Of a DNA stretch of 64,000 nt, positions 34,308 to 43,179 are shown in pieces. This DNA comes from Bdellovibrio bacteriovorus str. Tiberius (GTDB lineage Bacteria; Bdellovibrionota; Bdellovibrionia; Bdellovibrionales; Bdellovibrionaceae). How positions within the stretch are numbered: position 1 is the first letter of the stretch; every line of letters begins with the position of its first letter. The stretch lies in assembly GCF_000317895.1 (NCBI RefSeq), contig NC_019567.1, positions 248,001 to 312,000 on the forward strand, given 5' to 3'. The notes beneath the pieces are model-generated. The model saw only the letters and a list, made by a program, of their open reading frames with translations. It made no database searches and was not told where the DNA came from. A program made the translations under genes and the position numbers.

Positions 34308-35318
34308 TTAAGTGTCGTATCCCCATTCCAGAGCCAGTGCAGCCATGCTCATACCACCGCCAGAGCCCAACATAAAGACCAAGTCGCCTTTTTTCATTTT
34401 TTTCTGGTTGGCTGCATCCGCCACCGCCATGCCGATGCTGGCAGAGCCGGTATAACCAAAGCGGTCCATCACGTAGTGAGCGCGATCCCGCGGCAGCTCC
34501 AATTTATCCAGCGTTTCGTAAATGCTTTGCACGTTGAACTGGGTGATGAAGAAGTGCTTGATATCAGAAGGCTTCTTCTGGATGCGATCCAACAAAATAT
34601 TAGTCAGACGCGGCCAGTGAATGCCGTTGGTTTCAGGGGGAATGCGTTTAGGGAAGGTCAGCAGGTGACCTTTGTTTTCTACAACCTGGTGGGTGACCGG
34701 CTGGGCGGTGCCTCCGGCATAGATGCCCATATAGTCATGATACTGACCATCGGTGTACATCTGACTGTCGATGAATCCTGAATTGTCTTTGGATGGCTGC
34801 AGAATCACCGCACCCGCGCCATCGGCGAACAGGGAGGCAATTTTGTAATCATCAAAGTTCAGATACTTGGACATCGCATAGGCGCCCACCACCAGAACAT
34901 TTTTGTATTTGCTGTCAGCGAAAATATATTTGGAAGCGATATCACAACCCACAACAAAACCCGCGCACGCGGTGTTGATGTCATAAGTTCCTGCATTCAC
35001 TGCACCCAGGCGGTAAGCCACCACCGAGGCGGTGGACGGGGAAAGATAATCGGGTGTGTCGGTAGAGACAATAATAAGATCCAGATCTTTCGCCGTGATG
35101 CCGGCGGTTTTCATTGCCTGTTCGGCAGCGGGCAGAATCAAATCAGACGTGCGCTGATCTTCAGTCATCCAGCGGCGTTCCTTGATGTTGCGGTTTTCCG
35201 CTAGGAAGGTTCCGATGTCTTTTTTGTAAAGATCATTGAAATATTGATTGGTGATCACACGCTCAGGCGCGTACATCCCGGTCCCTGCAATTGTCGCTTT
35301 TCTTGTCGTTGTCATCAT
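34308..35318 (-). CDS. 3-oxoacyl-ACP synthase III (FabH)-like, altered active site
   Basis: A 336-residue thiolase-fold protein. The nucleophile is kept: Cys118 in DINTACAGFV. But at the usual His of FabH (PHQAN) it has Thr259 in FFITQFN, and at the usual Asn (GNTSAAS) it has Tyr289 in GYTGSAS. So the Cys-His-Asn triad is not complete and decarboxylative condensation may be lost or use another mechanism. The C-terminus GSGGGMSMAALALEWG follows the family. Two adjacent ATGs follow AAAGGA; either could start. It heads an operon with the acyl-CoA ligase and diverges from an SDR reductase. Confidence 0.85.
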   Translation of the reverse strand: MMTTTRKATIAGTGMYAPERVITNQYFNDLYKKDIGTFLAENRNIKERRWMTEDQRTSDLILPAAEQAMKTAGITAKDLDLIIVSTDTPDYLSPSTASVVAYRLGAVNAGTYDINTACAGFVVGCDIASKYIFADSKYKNVLVVGAYAMSKYLNFDDYKIASLFADGAGAVILQPSKDNSGFIDSQMYTDGQYHDYMGIYAGGTAQPVTHQVVENKGHLLTFPKRIPPETNGIHWPRLTNILLDRIQKKPSDIKHFFITQFNVQSIYETLDKLELPRDRAHYVMDRFGYTGSASIGMAVADAANQKKMKKGDLVFMLGSGGGMSMAALALEWGYDT

Positions 35319-35462
35319 TTAATCCTTTGCGATTTCGCTTATCTACAATTCAATTTCGCAACTTTGGCAAGAAAAGAAATTTAGAGCATTAACTCTATAC
35401 TCCGAGCGAAAAAGTGCTTTTTCCTTTGACGGACCGGGGGCCTGTCGGGGTACTTCAAGTGC

Positions 35463-36212
35463 ATGACAAATATTAATTTCGATTTCAAAAACAAAAATGC
35501 CATCGTAACCGGCGGAGCGTCCGGAATCGGTTTTCAAATCACTAAAAGCTTTTTGGAAGCCGGTGGAAATGTTTCCATCTGGGATTATTCTGAAGCAGCT
35601 TTGCAAACTGCCAAATCTGAATTTGCAAAATACGGATCTCAGATTCACATCGCGCAAGTTGATGTGGGCAATCGTGATTCCGTAGCGAAAGCCGCGGCGT
35701 CTTTGCCATGGGCTGTGGATATTCTTGTGAACAACGCAGGTATCACCCGCGACAAATCTTTTGCAAAGATGTCACCTGAAGACTGGGATGCGGTCATCAA
35801 TACCAATCTGACAGGTTTGTTCAACGTCACAAAATCTGTTTTGGAAAAATTCAATCCGAACTCCAGCAGCAAACGCATCATCAATATCGCGTCTGTTGTG
35901 GCGCTTTACGGAAACTTCGGTCAGACCAATTACGTGGCGGCAAAAGCCGGTGTGATCGGTATGTCCAAAACATGGGCGAAGGAACTGGGTCGCAAAGGTT
36001 TCACTTCCAATGCGATTGCTCCGGGGTTTATCGCCACGGCAATGACCAAAGCGATGCCGGCTGAAGTGCTTGACGGCATGAAGGCGAAAGTTCCAGTGGC
36101 GCGTTTGGGTGAAGTGGAAGACATCGCCAATGCATGTCTGTTCCTGTCCAGCGAGCAGGCGGGTTATATCAACGGCGCGGTGATCAGCGTTGATGGTGGT
36201 TTGGTTCTTTAA
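35463..36212 (+). CDS. SDR-family 3-oxoacyl reductase (FabG-like)
   Basis: A 249-residue short-chain dehydrogenase that probably reduces a 3-oxoacyl thioester with NAD(P)H. Motifs: the cofactor loop TGGASGIGFQI, NNAGITRD, a catalytic Ser in INIASVVALYG, and Tyr-x-x-x-Lys in TNYVAAKAG. The C-terminus has INGAVISVDGGLV, typical of FabG and PhaB. It is divergent from the KAS III-like gene and 34 bp upstream of a hydrolase, so it fits a local acyl-chain pathway. It could alternatively act on other ketones. Confidence 0.9.
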   Translation: MTNINFDFKNKNAIVTGGASGIGFQITKSFLEAGGNVSIWDYSEAALQTAKSEFAKYGSQIHIAQVDVGNRDSVAKAAASLPWAVDILVNNAGITRDKSFAKMSPEDWDAVINTNLTGLFNVTKSVLEKFNPNSSSKRIINIASVVALYGNFGQTNYVAAKAGVIGMSKTWAKELGRKGFTSNAIAPGFIATAMTKAMPAEVLDGMKAKVPVARLGEVEDIANACLFLSSEQAGYINGAVISVDGGLVL

Positions 36213-36246
36213 TGATCTGACAACTTTTTTATAAGGAGTGACTTCG

Positions 36247-37248
36247 ATGAGATTTCTGTTCTTGGCTTTGAGTGTCTTGGTATCAGGTTTCTTTGTGTCC
36301 TTGGAATCTTTGGCAAAGGCTGAAGCATTCAAAGGCTTCGTTCAGGTTGCTCCGCAAAAAGAGTTGTTTGTGGATTATGTTCCCGCCAAAGAAAAACAGC
36401 CCACGGTTGTTTTGATCAATGGCCTGACTTACAGCACCCGTCAGTGGGATTCTTTTGTGAATGCTCTGCTGGCAAAAGGTCTCGGCGTTTTACGCTATGA
36501 TCCGATCGGCCAAGGGCAGACGTTGCTGAAATATGCGCCGGTGGTGGCGCCGATTCCGGTGCAGGATCAGGTCGCTGATCTTAAGGCGCTTTTGGAGAAA
36601 ATGAATTTAAAAGGTCCTTACAATTTAGCAGGACTGTCTTATGGCGGTGGTGTGGCTGCGGGCTTCACCGCCGCTTATCCATCTCTGGTAAAAAATCTGA
36701 TCATGATGGCGCCGTTCACGCGTCCGCTGGATGGTCAGGATCAGTGGATCCGTGCGCAGATCTGGGCGACTCGCCAGATCTTCCCGTTTAATAAAATGTC
36801 GGATGATGATTTGTATGATTACTATCTGCATCAGATCATCTATGCGACTTATCCGCAGGCAGAACCCATTGTGCTTGAAAATCCATTCAAACTGGAAGCC
36901 ACCTTCCGTCTGGTTCAGGGTATTCGCAAATACCGCCCTGTCGATCTGACAGATTCCATTCCGGCAAAGTCACTGCATTTGTTGATTGCGCGCCAGGATC
37001 AATACATCAACACCAGTGTGCTGGACGAATACTGGGATGCAGTTCCGGAAAAAGCCCGCGCCAGTCGTTTGTATATCAATGGTTCCGAACACAAGATGGT
37101 GGAAGCGGTTCCGAATTTCACGGCAGCCTGGGTTTATCAGATCGTTACGGGTAACAAAAAACTTTCTGAAGGCCGCGACTTTGAAGGTTATCCGTTCCGC
37201 GGTGAAGTTCGCAGCGGGCAGGAAGAAATTCAGGTGGGTCGCGAATGA
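36247..37248 (+). CDS. Secreted alpha/beta hydrolase, 333 aa
   Basis: The ATG at 36247 has AGGAG eight bases upstream and opens a signal peptide (MRFLFLALSVLVSGFFVSLESLAKA), so this is a periplasmic or exported enzyme. The fold is visible: oxyanion-side VVLINGLTYSTRQWDSF, nucleophile Ser in GLSYGGG, and a C-terminal His in GSEHKMVEA. An Asp in ARQDQYIN is the likely acid. It may be an esterase or lipase. Its stop overlaps the start of the next hydrolase by 4 bp, so the two are co-translated. Confidence 0.87.
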   Translation: MRFLFLALSVLVSGFFVSLESLAKAEAFKGFVQVAPQKELFVDYVPAKEKQPTVVLINGLTYSTRQWDSFVNALLAKGLGVLRYDPIGQGQTLLKYAPVVAPIPVQDQVADLKALLEKMNLKGPYNLAGLSYGGGVAAGFTAAYPSLVKNLIMMAPFTRPLDGQDQWIRAQIWATRQIFPFNKMSDDDLYDYYLHQIIYATYPQAEPIVLENPFKLEATFRLVQGIRKYRPVDLTDSIPAKSLHLLIARQDQYINTSVLDEYWDAVPEKARASRLYINGSEHKMVEAVPNFTAAWVYQIVTGNKKLSEGRDFEGYPFRGEVRSGQEEIQVGRE

Positions 37249-38021
37249 TTCACCATGAAATCGTCGACGGACTGGTTCCGGAAAGTGTTTTCTTCATCCA
37301 TGGAAATCTGGCTTCCAATCGCTGGTGGTATCCGGCGCAGGAGTTCTGGGAAAAACACGCGGCAGGAAAAAGCTATTCCGGTTCTTTGATTTACGCTGAA
37401 TTCCGCGGGTGCGGTAAAAGTGCCGCTCCCAAAGACAGCAGTGAAGTTGACATGCACCTGTTTGCCGAGGATTTCATCGCGTTGCTTAAGAACTTGAATA
37501 AGGGTCCGTATCACCTGGTGGGTCATTCCACCGGGGGGCTGATTGCGGCGCTGATGTTGTCAAAAGCACCCACTCTGTTTAAAAAAGCGGTTCTGCTGGA
37601 TCCTGTCGGGGCACAAGGCGTCACGTTTGATGCTTCGATGATCACCGCGTTTGAGCAGATGAAGCAGGACCGCGCGCTGACGGCGGCAGTGATTGGATCC
37701 ACGATTCATAATAATAATCCTCAATCCCAATATTTTCAGGAAGTGGTGGTGGCGGACGCCTATAAGGCTGTGCAAACCATCGGTCACTGGGTGCTTAAAG
37801 CCCTTGATGGGCTTGATGTTCGCGAGGATTTGAAGTCCGTGGAACATGAAGTTCTGGTGCTGCACGGGGAGCACGACAAGCTGCTTTCTGAGGGTGATTC
37901 TCAAGCTCTGGCGGCTCTATTTTCGCGTGGTAAATTTGCGCAAATTCCTGACTTAGGACATTGTCCAAATATCGAGAATCCTGAAACCTTTGTGAACATC
38001 ACTCGGAGTTACCTGTTTTAG
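37245..38021 (+). CDS. Alpha/beta hydrolase, 258 aa
   Basis: No signal peptide: cytoplasmic. Motifs of the fold: VFFIHGNLASNRWWYP (oxyanion HG), GHSTGGLIAAL with the nucleophile Ser, VLHGEHDKLL with the acid, and PDLGHCPNIENPE with the His. This set is seen in esterases and ring-cleavage hydrolases (MhpC/BioH-like), and the substrate is unknown. It is translationally coupled to the secreted hydrolase before it (ATGA). The two are similar in fold but the first is exported, so they may act on the same class of ester on either side of the membrane. Confidence 0.88.
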   Translation: MIHHEIVDGLVPESVFFIHGNLASNRWWYPAQEFWEKHAAGKSYSGSLIYAEFRGCGKSAAPKDSSEVDMHLFAEDFIALLKNLNKGPYHLVGHSTGGLIAALMLSKAPTLFKKAVLLDPVGAQGVTFDASMITAFEQMKQDRALTAAVIGSTIHNNNPQSQYFQEVVVADAYKAVQTIGHWVLKALDGLDVREDLKSVEHEVLVLHGEHDKLLSEGDSQALAALFSRGKFAQIPDLGHCPNIENPETFVNITRSYLF

Positions 38022-38169
38022 TGATGGCGTGGCGCATTGCGCCGCGCAATTTCAACTCGACCGGGTCGGCTTAATAGGTTGCCCATCAGCCTGTTTTCGG
38101 TTAGTTATCGTTTAATATATTACAATACTGTGACAAAACTACTTTGCGTCCCCCAGGGAGTGCCAACCT

Positions 38170-38706
38170 ATGTCTGAGCCTAGAGATGAGTATAACCGTA
38201 GTGGTCTGCTGGCGTTTGCCTTTTCAATGGTATTCGTCTGTGCATTCTTCGTTTACATCGTTGCGATCAATAAAGGTGTTGATCTTGGCGAAAACGTTGT
38301 AGATCCAAATGCCCCTGCAGTAGAGGGTGCTATTCCTGTCTTCGATATCACCAAAGTTCAGGATCCTTGGGTTTCCACTCCAGAAATGGTTACTTACGGT
38401 AAGAAGTTCTACTCCACAAACTGCGCTATGTGCCACGGTAACGAAGGCAAAGGCGACGGTGCTGCGGGTGCATCTTTGAATCCAAAACCACGCAACTTGG
38501 TTGAAGGTAAATGGACTCAAGGTGAAGGCGTTATCGCTCACTTCAAAGTTTTGCAAAATGGTATCAAAGGTTCTTCCATGGCGGCTTACTCTCATTTCAA
38601 GCCGGCTGATCGTTGGGCTGTGATCCATTTCATCGATTCTATCACTGAAAATAAATCCAAAGACGATCCTGCTAAAGTTGCTGAGTTTGCAAAAACCGCA
38701 CAATAA
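38170..38706 (+). CDS. Membrane-anchored cytochrome c
   Basis: First gene of the oxidase operon. Residues 12-35 (LLAFAFSMVFVCAFFVYIVAIN) are a membrane anchor. Haem c is bound by CAMCH in TNCAMCHGNEGKGDGA, and a Met in SSMAAYSHF is the likely sixth ligand. 178 residues. It presumably passes electrons from a quinol oxidoreductase to CoxB's cytochrome domain, or is itself an oxidase subunit. GGGAG nine bases upstream supports the start. The gap to the next gene is only 15 bp. Confidence 0.9.
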   Translation: MSEPRDEYNRSGLLAFAFSMVFVCAFFVYIVAINKGVDLGENVVDPNAPAVEGAIPVFDITKVQDPWVSTPEMVTYGKKFYSTNCAMCHGNEGKGDGAAGASLNPKPRNLVEGKWTQGEGVIAHFKVLQNGIKGSSMAAYSHFKPADRWAVIHFIDSITENKSKDDPAKVAEFAKTAQ

Positions 38707-38721
38707 TTAAGGGTTTAATTA

Positions 38722-39600
38722 ATGCTTGCCAATGAGCTGGTATTGAAAACAAGAACAATGGGAACGGTGCTTACAACGGCCGTTCTTGTTTTGTTTTCAG
38801 CAGGTGCTCAAGCCTACGACGGCAAGCCGGCTCCGAAGGTTGCCAGCGAGCAGCCCAAAGAGCTTGAAGGCGTGGGTATCGACGAAAAGTTGGGTTCTAA
38901 AATCGACCTGACTTTGAAAGTGAAAGACGACAATGGCCAGGAAGTGGCGCTGGGGTCTTTCTTCGACGGTAAACATCCGGTGATCATTTCGCCGGTGTAT
39001 TTTTCCTGTCCGGGTCTTTGCAACTTCCATTTGAACGGTCTGACAGACGCGCTCAAGTTGATGGAAAAAGATTGGACGATTGGTAAGAAGTTTAAGCTGC
39101 TGTCTGTGAGTTTTGACTCAAAAGAGACTCCCGACTTGGCGGCAAACAAAAAACAGACTTACATGAAGCTGTATGACCGTGCCGGAGCTGAAAAAGAATG
39201 GCACTTCATCACGGCGGACGAGTCCACAGTGCAGGCTTTGACGCAGGCTCTGGGATTCAAGTTCAGATGGGACGAGACGGCTCAGGAATGGGCACACGCT
39301 TCAGCGGCGATTGTGATCACGCCGGACGGAACGATCTCGCGCTATCTGCCGGGGATTATGTTTAATCCTCAGGACATCAAGATTGCTTTGAACGAAGCGA
39401 CCGATGGCAAAATCGGAACCTTCGTCGACAGCTTGGTGCTTTATTGTTTTAAGTATGACCCACATCAAAGCAAGTACACGCTTGTTGCCTTCAACGTAAT
39501 GAAGATGGGCGGAGCGGTGATGGTTTTGGTGATGGTAATTTGGTTATTGCCTGTATGGATTCGCTCTCGCAGAGAGCAGAACAATACGGCGGGGAGATAA
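38722..39600 (+). CDS. SCO1/SenC-type copper chaperone
   Basis: A thioredoxin-fold protein that delivers copper to the CuA site of CoxB. The copper ligands are Cys in SCPGLC (CxxxC) and a His in EWAHASAAIVITPDG. Residues 1-35 form a signal sequence (TVLTTAVLVLFSAGAQA) and an unusual C-terminal helix MGGAVMVLVMVIWLLPVWI anchors the protein, so it is tethered at the C-terminus. 292 residues. Located between the cytochrome c gene and coxB, as in many cytochrome oxidase operons. Confidence 0.9.
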   Translation: MLANELVLKTRTMGTVLTTAVLVLFSAGAQAYDGKPAPKVASEQPKELEGVGIDEKLGSKIDLTLKVKDDNGQEVALGSFFDGKHPVIISPVYFSCPGLCNFHLNGLTDALKLMEKDWTIGKKFKLLSVSFDSKETPDLAANKKQTYMKLYDRAGAEKEWHFITADESTVQALTQALGFKFRWDETAQEWAHASAAIVITPDGTISRYLPGIMFNPQDIKIALNEATDGKIGTFVDSLVLYCFKYDPHQSKYTLVAFNVMKMGGAVMVLVMVIWLLPVWIRSRREQNNTAGR

Positions 39601-39606
39601 AGGTAC

Positions 39607-40563
39607 ATGATGTGGTTTAATATTGCGAAGGCCCAATCCTTCATGCCCACGCAGGGAACCGAGATTGCGAAGCAGGTCGACAATCTTTATGGATTCTTGC
39701 TTGTAACAAGTTTGATCGCCTGCGTCCTTGTGATCGGTGGGATGATCTATTTCGTTTGGAAATACAGACGTAAGTCTCCAAACGACAAAACAGCCTATAT
39801 CTCTCACAACACAGCGTTGGAGTTCCTGTGGTCATTCATTCCACTGGTTATCTTCCTGGCTGTGTTCGGTTGGGGCTGGTACATCTATCACCAAATGCGT
39901 GCGATGCCTGAAAATGCGTTGGAAATCAACGTGATCGGCAAGCAATGGGCTTGGGAAGTTGAATACAAAAACGGTTACAAAACCGTGAATGAAGTGGTTG
40001 TGCCTATCAATCAGGACGTCAAAATTCTTTTGACGGCTGCAGATGTGCTACACTCCTTCTATGTTCCGTCTTTCCGTATTAAACAGGATGCGATCCCGGG
40101 CCGTTACACGGCTTTGTGGTTCAAAGCTGACAAGCTGGGTGAATTCCACCTGTTCTGTACTGAGTATTGCGGTACTTCTCACTCCGGCATGATCGGTAAG
40201 TTGAGAGTTGTTTCCCGCGAAGACTTCGACAAATACCTTGAGCAAGGTCAGGAAGAAAGATTCCTGCCACTGGCTGAAAAAGGTAAAAAATTGTTTGCGG
40301 TTAAAGCCTGCGCGTCCTGCCACGCGGTGGATCACCCGGGAGCAATGGTCGGTCCTTCTTTGTTCCAGAAATTCGGTCACGAAGAAGTTATGGATGACGG
40401 CACCAAGATCATGTTCGACGAAAACTACATTCGCGAATCCATCCTTGAGCCAAATAAACACATCGTTAAAGGCTTCCCTAAGGGCGTAATGCCCACCTTC
40501 CAGGGTCAGCTGAACGAAAACGAACTGAGTGCTCTTGTCGAGTACGTCAAGAATCTGAAGTAA
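39607..40563 (+). CDS. coxB: Cytochrome c oxidase subunit II, caa3-type
   Basis: Subunit II receives electrons at the CuA centre. Two N-terminal membrane helices (about 20-50 and 75-95) are followed by a cupredoxin domain. The CuA ligands appear in FHLFCTEYCGTSHSGM (two Cys, His, Met), plus an earlier His in VLHSFYVP. A C-terminal cytochrome c domain with CASCH (ACASCHAVDHPGA) and Met ligand in GVMPTFQG makes this a caa3-type enzyme. 318 residues. It is 6 bp after sco and 10 bp before coxA. Confidence 0.94.
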   Translation: MMWFNIAKAQSFMPTQGTEIAKQVDNLYGFLLVTSLIACVLVIGGMIYFVWKYRRKSPNDKTAYISHNTALEFLWSFIPLVIFLAVFGWGWYIYHQMRAMPENALEINVIGKQWAWEVEYKNGYKTVNEVVVPINQDVKILLTAADVLHSFYVPSFRIKQDAIPGRYTALWFKADKLGEFHLFCTEYCGTSHSGMIGKLRVVSREDFDKYLEQGQEERFLPLAEKGKKLFAVKACASCHAVDHPGAMVGPSLFQKFGHEEVMDDGTKIMFDENYIRESILEPNKHIVKGFPKGVMPTFQGQLNENELSALVEYVKNLK

Positions 40564-40573
40564 GGAGTTGAGC

Positions 40574-42181
40574 ATGGCGAACACTAAAGCTCACGGCGAC
40601 AACTATATCAATTTTGAAAAAGGCATCTGGTCCTGGCTGACTACTGTCGATCATAAACGTATCGGTTTGATGTACTTCATCACTGTTATGTTCTTCTTCC
40701 TTATCGGTGGAATCATGGCTTTGTTGCTTCGTTTGGAGCTTTTTGCTCCGAATGCGGCTCCGAACGTGGGTCAGATCCTGGCAAACGGTGACGTTTACAA
40801 TCAGGTGATGACGTATCACGGGGCGATCATGGTCTTCATGGTTATCGTTCCTGGTATCCCGGCGATCCTGGGTAACTTCTTCCTGCCTTTGCAAATCGGC
40901 GCGAAAGACGTGGCCTTCCCAAGAATCAACCTGCTGAGCTGGTACTGCTTCATGGCGGGTGCGATCCTGGCGATTGCAACTTTCTTCACTACTAAGATCG
41001 ACACGGGTTGGACGTTCTACACTCCATATTCTATCAGAACGGGTACAGCGACGGCGATGATGGTTCTGGCAGCCTTCATCATGGGTATGTCCTCCATCCT
41101 GACAGGTCTGAACTTCATCGTGACCGTGCACAAGCTAAGAGCTCCGGGCATGACCATGCACCGTATGCCTTTGTTCATCTGGTCTTTGTATGCCACAGCG
41201 ATCCTTCAGATGTTGGCGACTCCGGTTCTGGGTATCACATTGCTTCTTTTGGCAGTGGAAAGATTCCTGGGTATCGGTATCTTCGATCCTAAACTGGGTG
41301 GTGACCCGGTATTGTTCCAGCACTTCTTCTGGTTCTACTCTCACCCTGCGGTTTACATCATGATCATCCCGGCAATGGGTATCATCTCTGAGCTGATCAC
41401 GACCTTCTCCAAAAAAGTCATCTTCGGTTACACGGCGATTGCATACTCTTCTTTGGGTATCGCGGCGGTGTCCTTCTTCGTTTGGGGTCACCACATGTTC
41501 GTATCCGGTCAGTCTGAAACTACCGGTATCGTGTTCTCTTTCCTGACAATGCTGGTTGGGGTTCCGACAGCGATCAAGATGTTCAACTGGGTTGCGACGT
41601 TCTACAAAGGTTCTGTGGAATTCCGTTCTCCGATGTTGTACGCCCTGGGCTTCATGTTCCTGTTCGCCATCGGTGGTGTGACAGGGGTTATGTTGGCTAC
41701 ACTTCCAATCGACGTTCACTTCCATGACACTTACTTCGTGGTAGCTCACTTCCACTACGTGATGGTGGGTGGTACTTTGATGGCGTTGATGGGTGGTTAC
41801 TACTACTGGTTCCCGAAAATGTTCGGCAAGATGTACAACGAAACCACAGCTCGTATTTCCTTCGTGTTCATCTTCATCGGTTTCAACGTGACCTTCTTCC
41901 CTCAGTTCATCCTGGGCGCGATGGGTATGCCACGTCGTTACTTCGATTACATCCCGGCTTACGAGAATCTGAACAAGATCTCCACAGTGGGTTCCTGGTT
42001 GATCCTTATCGGCTTCCTGGTTGGTCTGTACACGATCGTTCAGGGTCTGATGAAGGGTGAAAAAGCTCCGATGAATCCTTGGGGCTCCAAAACTTTGGAA
42101 TGGCAGACGTCCTCTCCACCTCCACACGACAACTTCAGTGTTGAACCAGTAGTAACAGCGGGGCCTTATGAGTACAGATAA
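40574..42181 (+). CDS. coxA: Cytochrome c oxidase subunit I (A2-type haem-copper)
   Basis: Catalytic subunit reducing O2 to water and pumping protons. Twelve membrane helices in 535 residues. The haem a His is in VMTYHGAIM. The active-site helix reads FFWFYSHPAVYIM, with Tyr-Ser in place of the helix-VI Glu; that is the A2 class, where the Tyr-Ser pair takes the Glu's role. CuB ligands are in VWGHHMF and haem a3 and a ligands in FVVAHFHYVM. AGGAG six bases before the ATG at 40574 is preferred to the TTG two codons earlier. Confidence 0.95.
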   Translation: MANTKAHGDNYINFEKGIWSWLTTVDHKRIGLMYFITVMFFFLIGGIMALLLRLELFAPNAAPNVGQILANGDVYNQVMTYHGAIMVFMVIVPGIPAILGNFFLPLQIGAKDVAFPRINLLSWYCFMAGAILAIATFFTTKIDTGWTFYTPYSIRTGTATAMMVLAAFIMGMSSILTGLNFIVTVHKLRAPGMTMHRMPLFIWSLYATAILQMLATPVLGITLLLLAVERFLGIGIFDPKLGGDPVLFQHFFWFYSHPAVYIMIIPAMGIISELITTFSKKVIFGYTAIAYSSLGIAAVSFFVWGHHMFVSGQSETTGIVFSFLTMLVGVPTAIKMFNWVATFYKGSVEFRSPMLYALGFMFLFAIGGVTGVMLATLPIDVHFHDTYFVVAHFHYVMVGGTLMALMGGYYYWFPKMFGKMYNETTARISFVFIFIGFNVTFFPQFILGAMGMPRRYFDYIPAYENLNKISTVGSWLILIGFLVGLYTIVQGLMKGEKAPMNPWGSKTLEWQTSSPPPHDNFSVEPVVTAGPYEYR

Positions 42182-42833
42182 TACAGTTCACGGCGCTCAC
42201 ACAGCACACGTAGCTCACCACTTTAAAACGGCTGAGCAACAGTATTCCTCTGGTAAAGAGGGTATCTGGTTGTTCATGCTGACAGAGATCCTGATGTTCG
42301 GTGCGATCTTTGTTGGGTATGCTATCTATCACAACATGTATCCAGCGATGTTCGCTGAAGGCGCATCTTCCCTAGATTGGAAGATGGGTTTCGTGAACAC
42401 CCTGGTTCTGATCTTCTCGTCCTTCACAATGGCGATCTCGATTTCCTTCATCCAGAAGAACGAGCAGAAAAAAGCGGTCCTTGCCCTGGCAACGACAGTT
42501 CTTTGCGGCGCGATCTTCATGGTGATCAAGTACTTCGAATACCAGCATAAATTCCACCTGGGTCTGTTCCCGGGTAAATTCCTGGATGTCGCGAAAGTGG
42601 GCGCAGAGCACGCAAACCTTGGTTTGTACTTCGGCTTCTACTACGTAATGACAGGTCTGCACGGTATCCACGTATTGTTGGGTATGGGTCTGATCACTTG
42701 GTGTTTGATCCGCACTATCCGCGGTGATTTCCACAGTCAGTACTGGATCGTTGTTGAAGGTGTTGGTTTGTTCTGGCACATCGTCGACTTGATCTGGATC
42801 TTCCTATTCCCTCTTCTTTATTTGGTGGGGTAA
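42168..42833 (+). CDS. coxC: Cytochrome c oxidase subunit III
   Basis: A 221-residue inner-membrane protein with five helices beginning at FMLTEILMFGAIFVGYAIYHN. The family's core elements are visible: WLFMLTEILMF, a HGIHVLLGMGLI stretch and the end VGLFWHIVDLIWIFLFPLLYL ('YWHFVD.VW...F...YL'). Shorter N-terminal helices match the five-helix form found with caa3 enzymes. It overlaps coxA by 14 bp and ends 3 bp before coxD. Confidence 0.94.
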   Translation: MSTDNTVHGAHTAHVAHHFKTAEQQYSSGKEGIWLFMLTEILMFGAIFVGYAIYHNMYPAMFAEGASSLDWKMGFVNTLVLIFSSFTMAISISFIQKNEQKKAVLALATTVLCGAIFMVIKYFEYQHKFHLGLFPGKFLDVAKVGAEHANLGLYFGFYYVMTGLHGIHVLLGMGLITWCLIRTIRGDFHSQYWIVVEGVGLFWHIVDLIWIFLFPLLYLVG

Positions 42834-42836
42834 CAA

Positions 42837-43172
42837 ATGGCTCAACATAACGACAACAACCCGAATGTTCTTCATCCGCACATCACTCCACTGGCAACTT
42901 ACTTCAAAGTTGCCATGGCGTTGTTCGGTCTGACTTTCCTGACAATCATCGCCCACCACTTCAGAGCAAATCTGGGTGCTTTGGCGGCGCCGGTGGCGTT
43001 CCTGATTGCTTTGGTGAAAGCGACTCTTGTGTGTCTTTGGTTCATGCACTTGAAAGATGACACCAAAATCAACCGTTTCGTATTTGCTTCCGGCTTCTTC
43101 TTCCTGGCGCTGCTTTTCGTGATTTGTGCTATGGATATCGCGACACGCGTACTAGAAGTCAGCCCACTATAA
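42837..43172 (+). CDS. coxD: Cytochrome oxidase subunit IV-like protein
   Basis: A small 111-residue membrane protein with three helices: ATYFKVAMALFGLTFLTIIA, LAAPVAFLIALVKATLVCLWFMHL and FVFASGFFFLALLFVICAMDIA. The MHL-x-D pattern in FMHLKDDTKINRF is typical of bacterial subunit IV of caa3 and bo3 enzymes, which helps assembly of CuB. Location after coxC and before ctaB confirms the role. The name coxD follows operon convention. Confidence 0.88.
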   Translation: MAQHNDNNPNVLHPHITPLATYFKVAMALFGLTFLTIIAHHFRANLGALAAPVAFLIALVKATLVCLWFMHLKDDTKINRFVFASGFFFLALLFVICAMDIATRVLEVSPL

Positions 43173-43179
43173 GATCATC

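Noticed and set aside
41135-42127. 330-residue minus-strand frame opposite coxA, and similar ones opposite coxB and coxC
   Set aside because: His/Arg/Gln/Glu-rich antisense of membrane-protein codons; no motif or start signal, and the plus-strand genes are certain.
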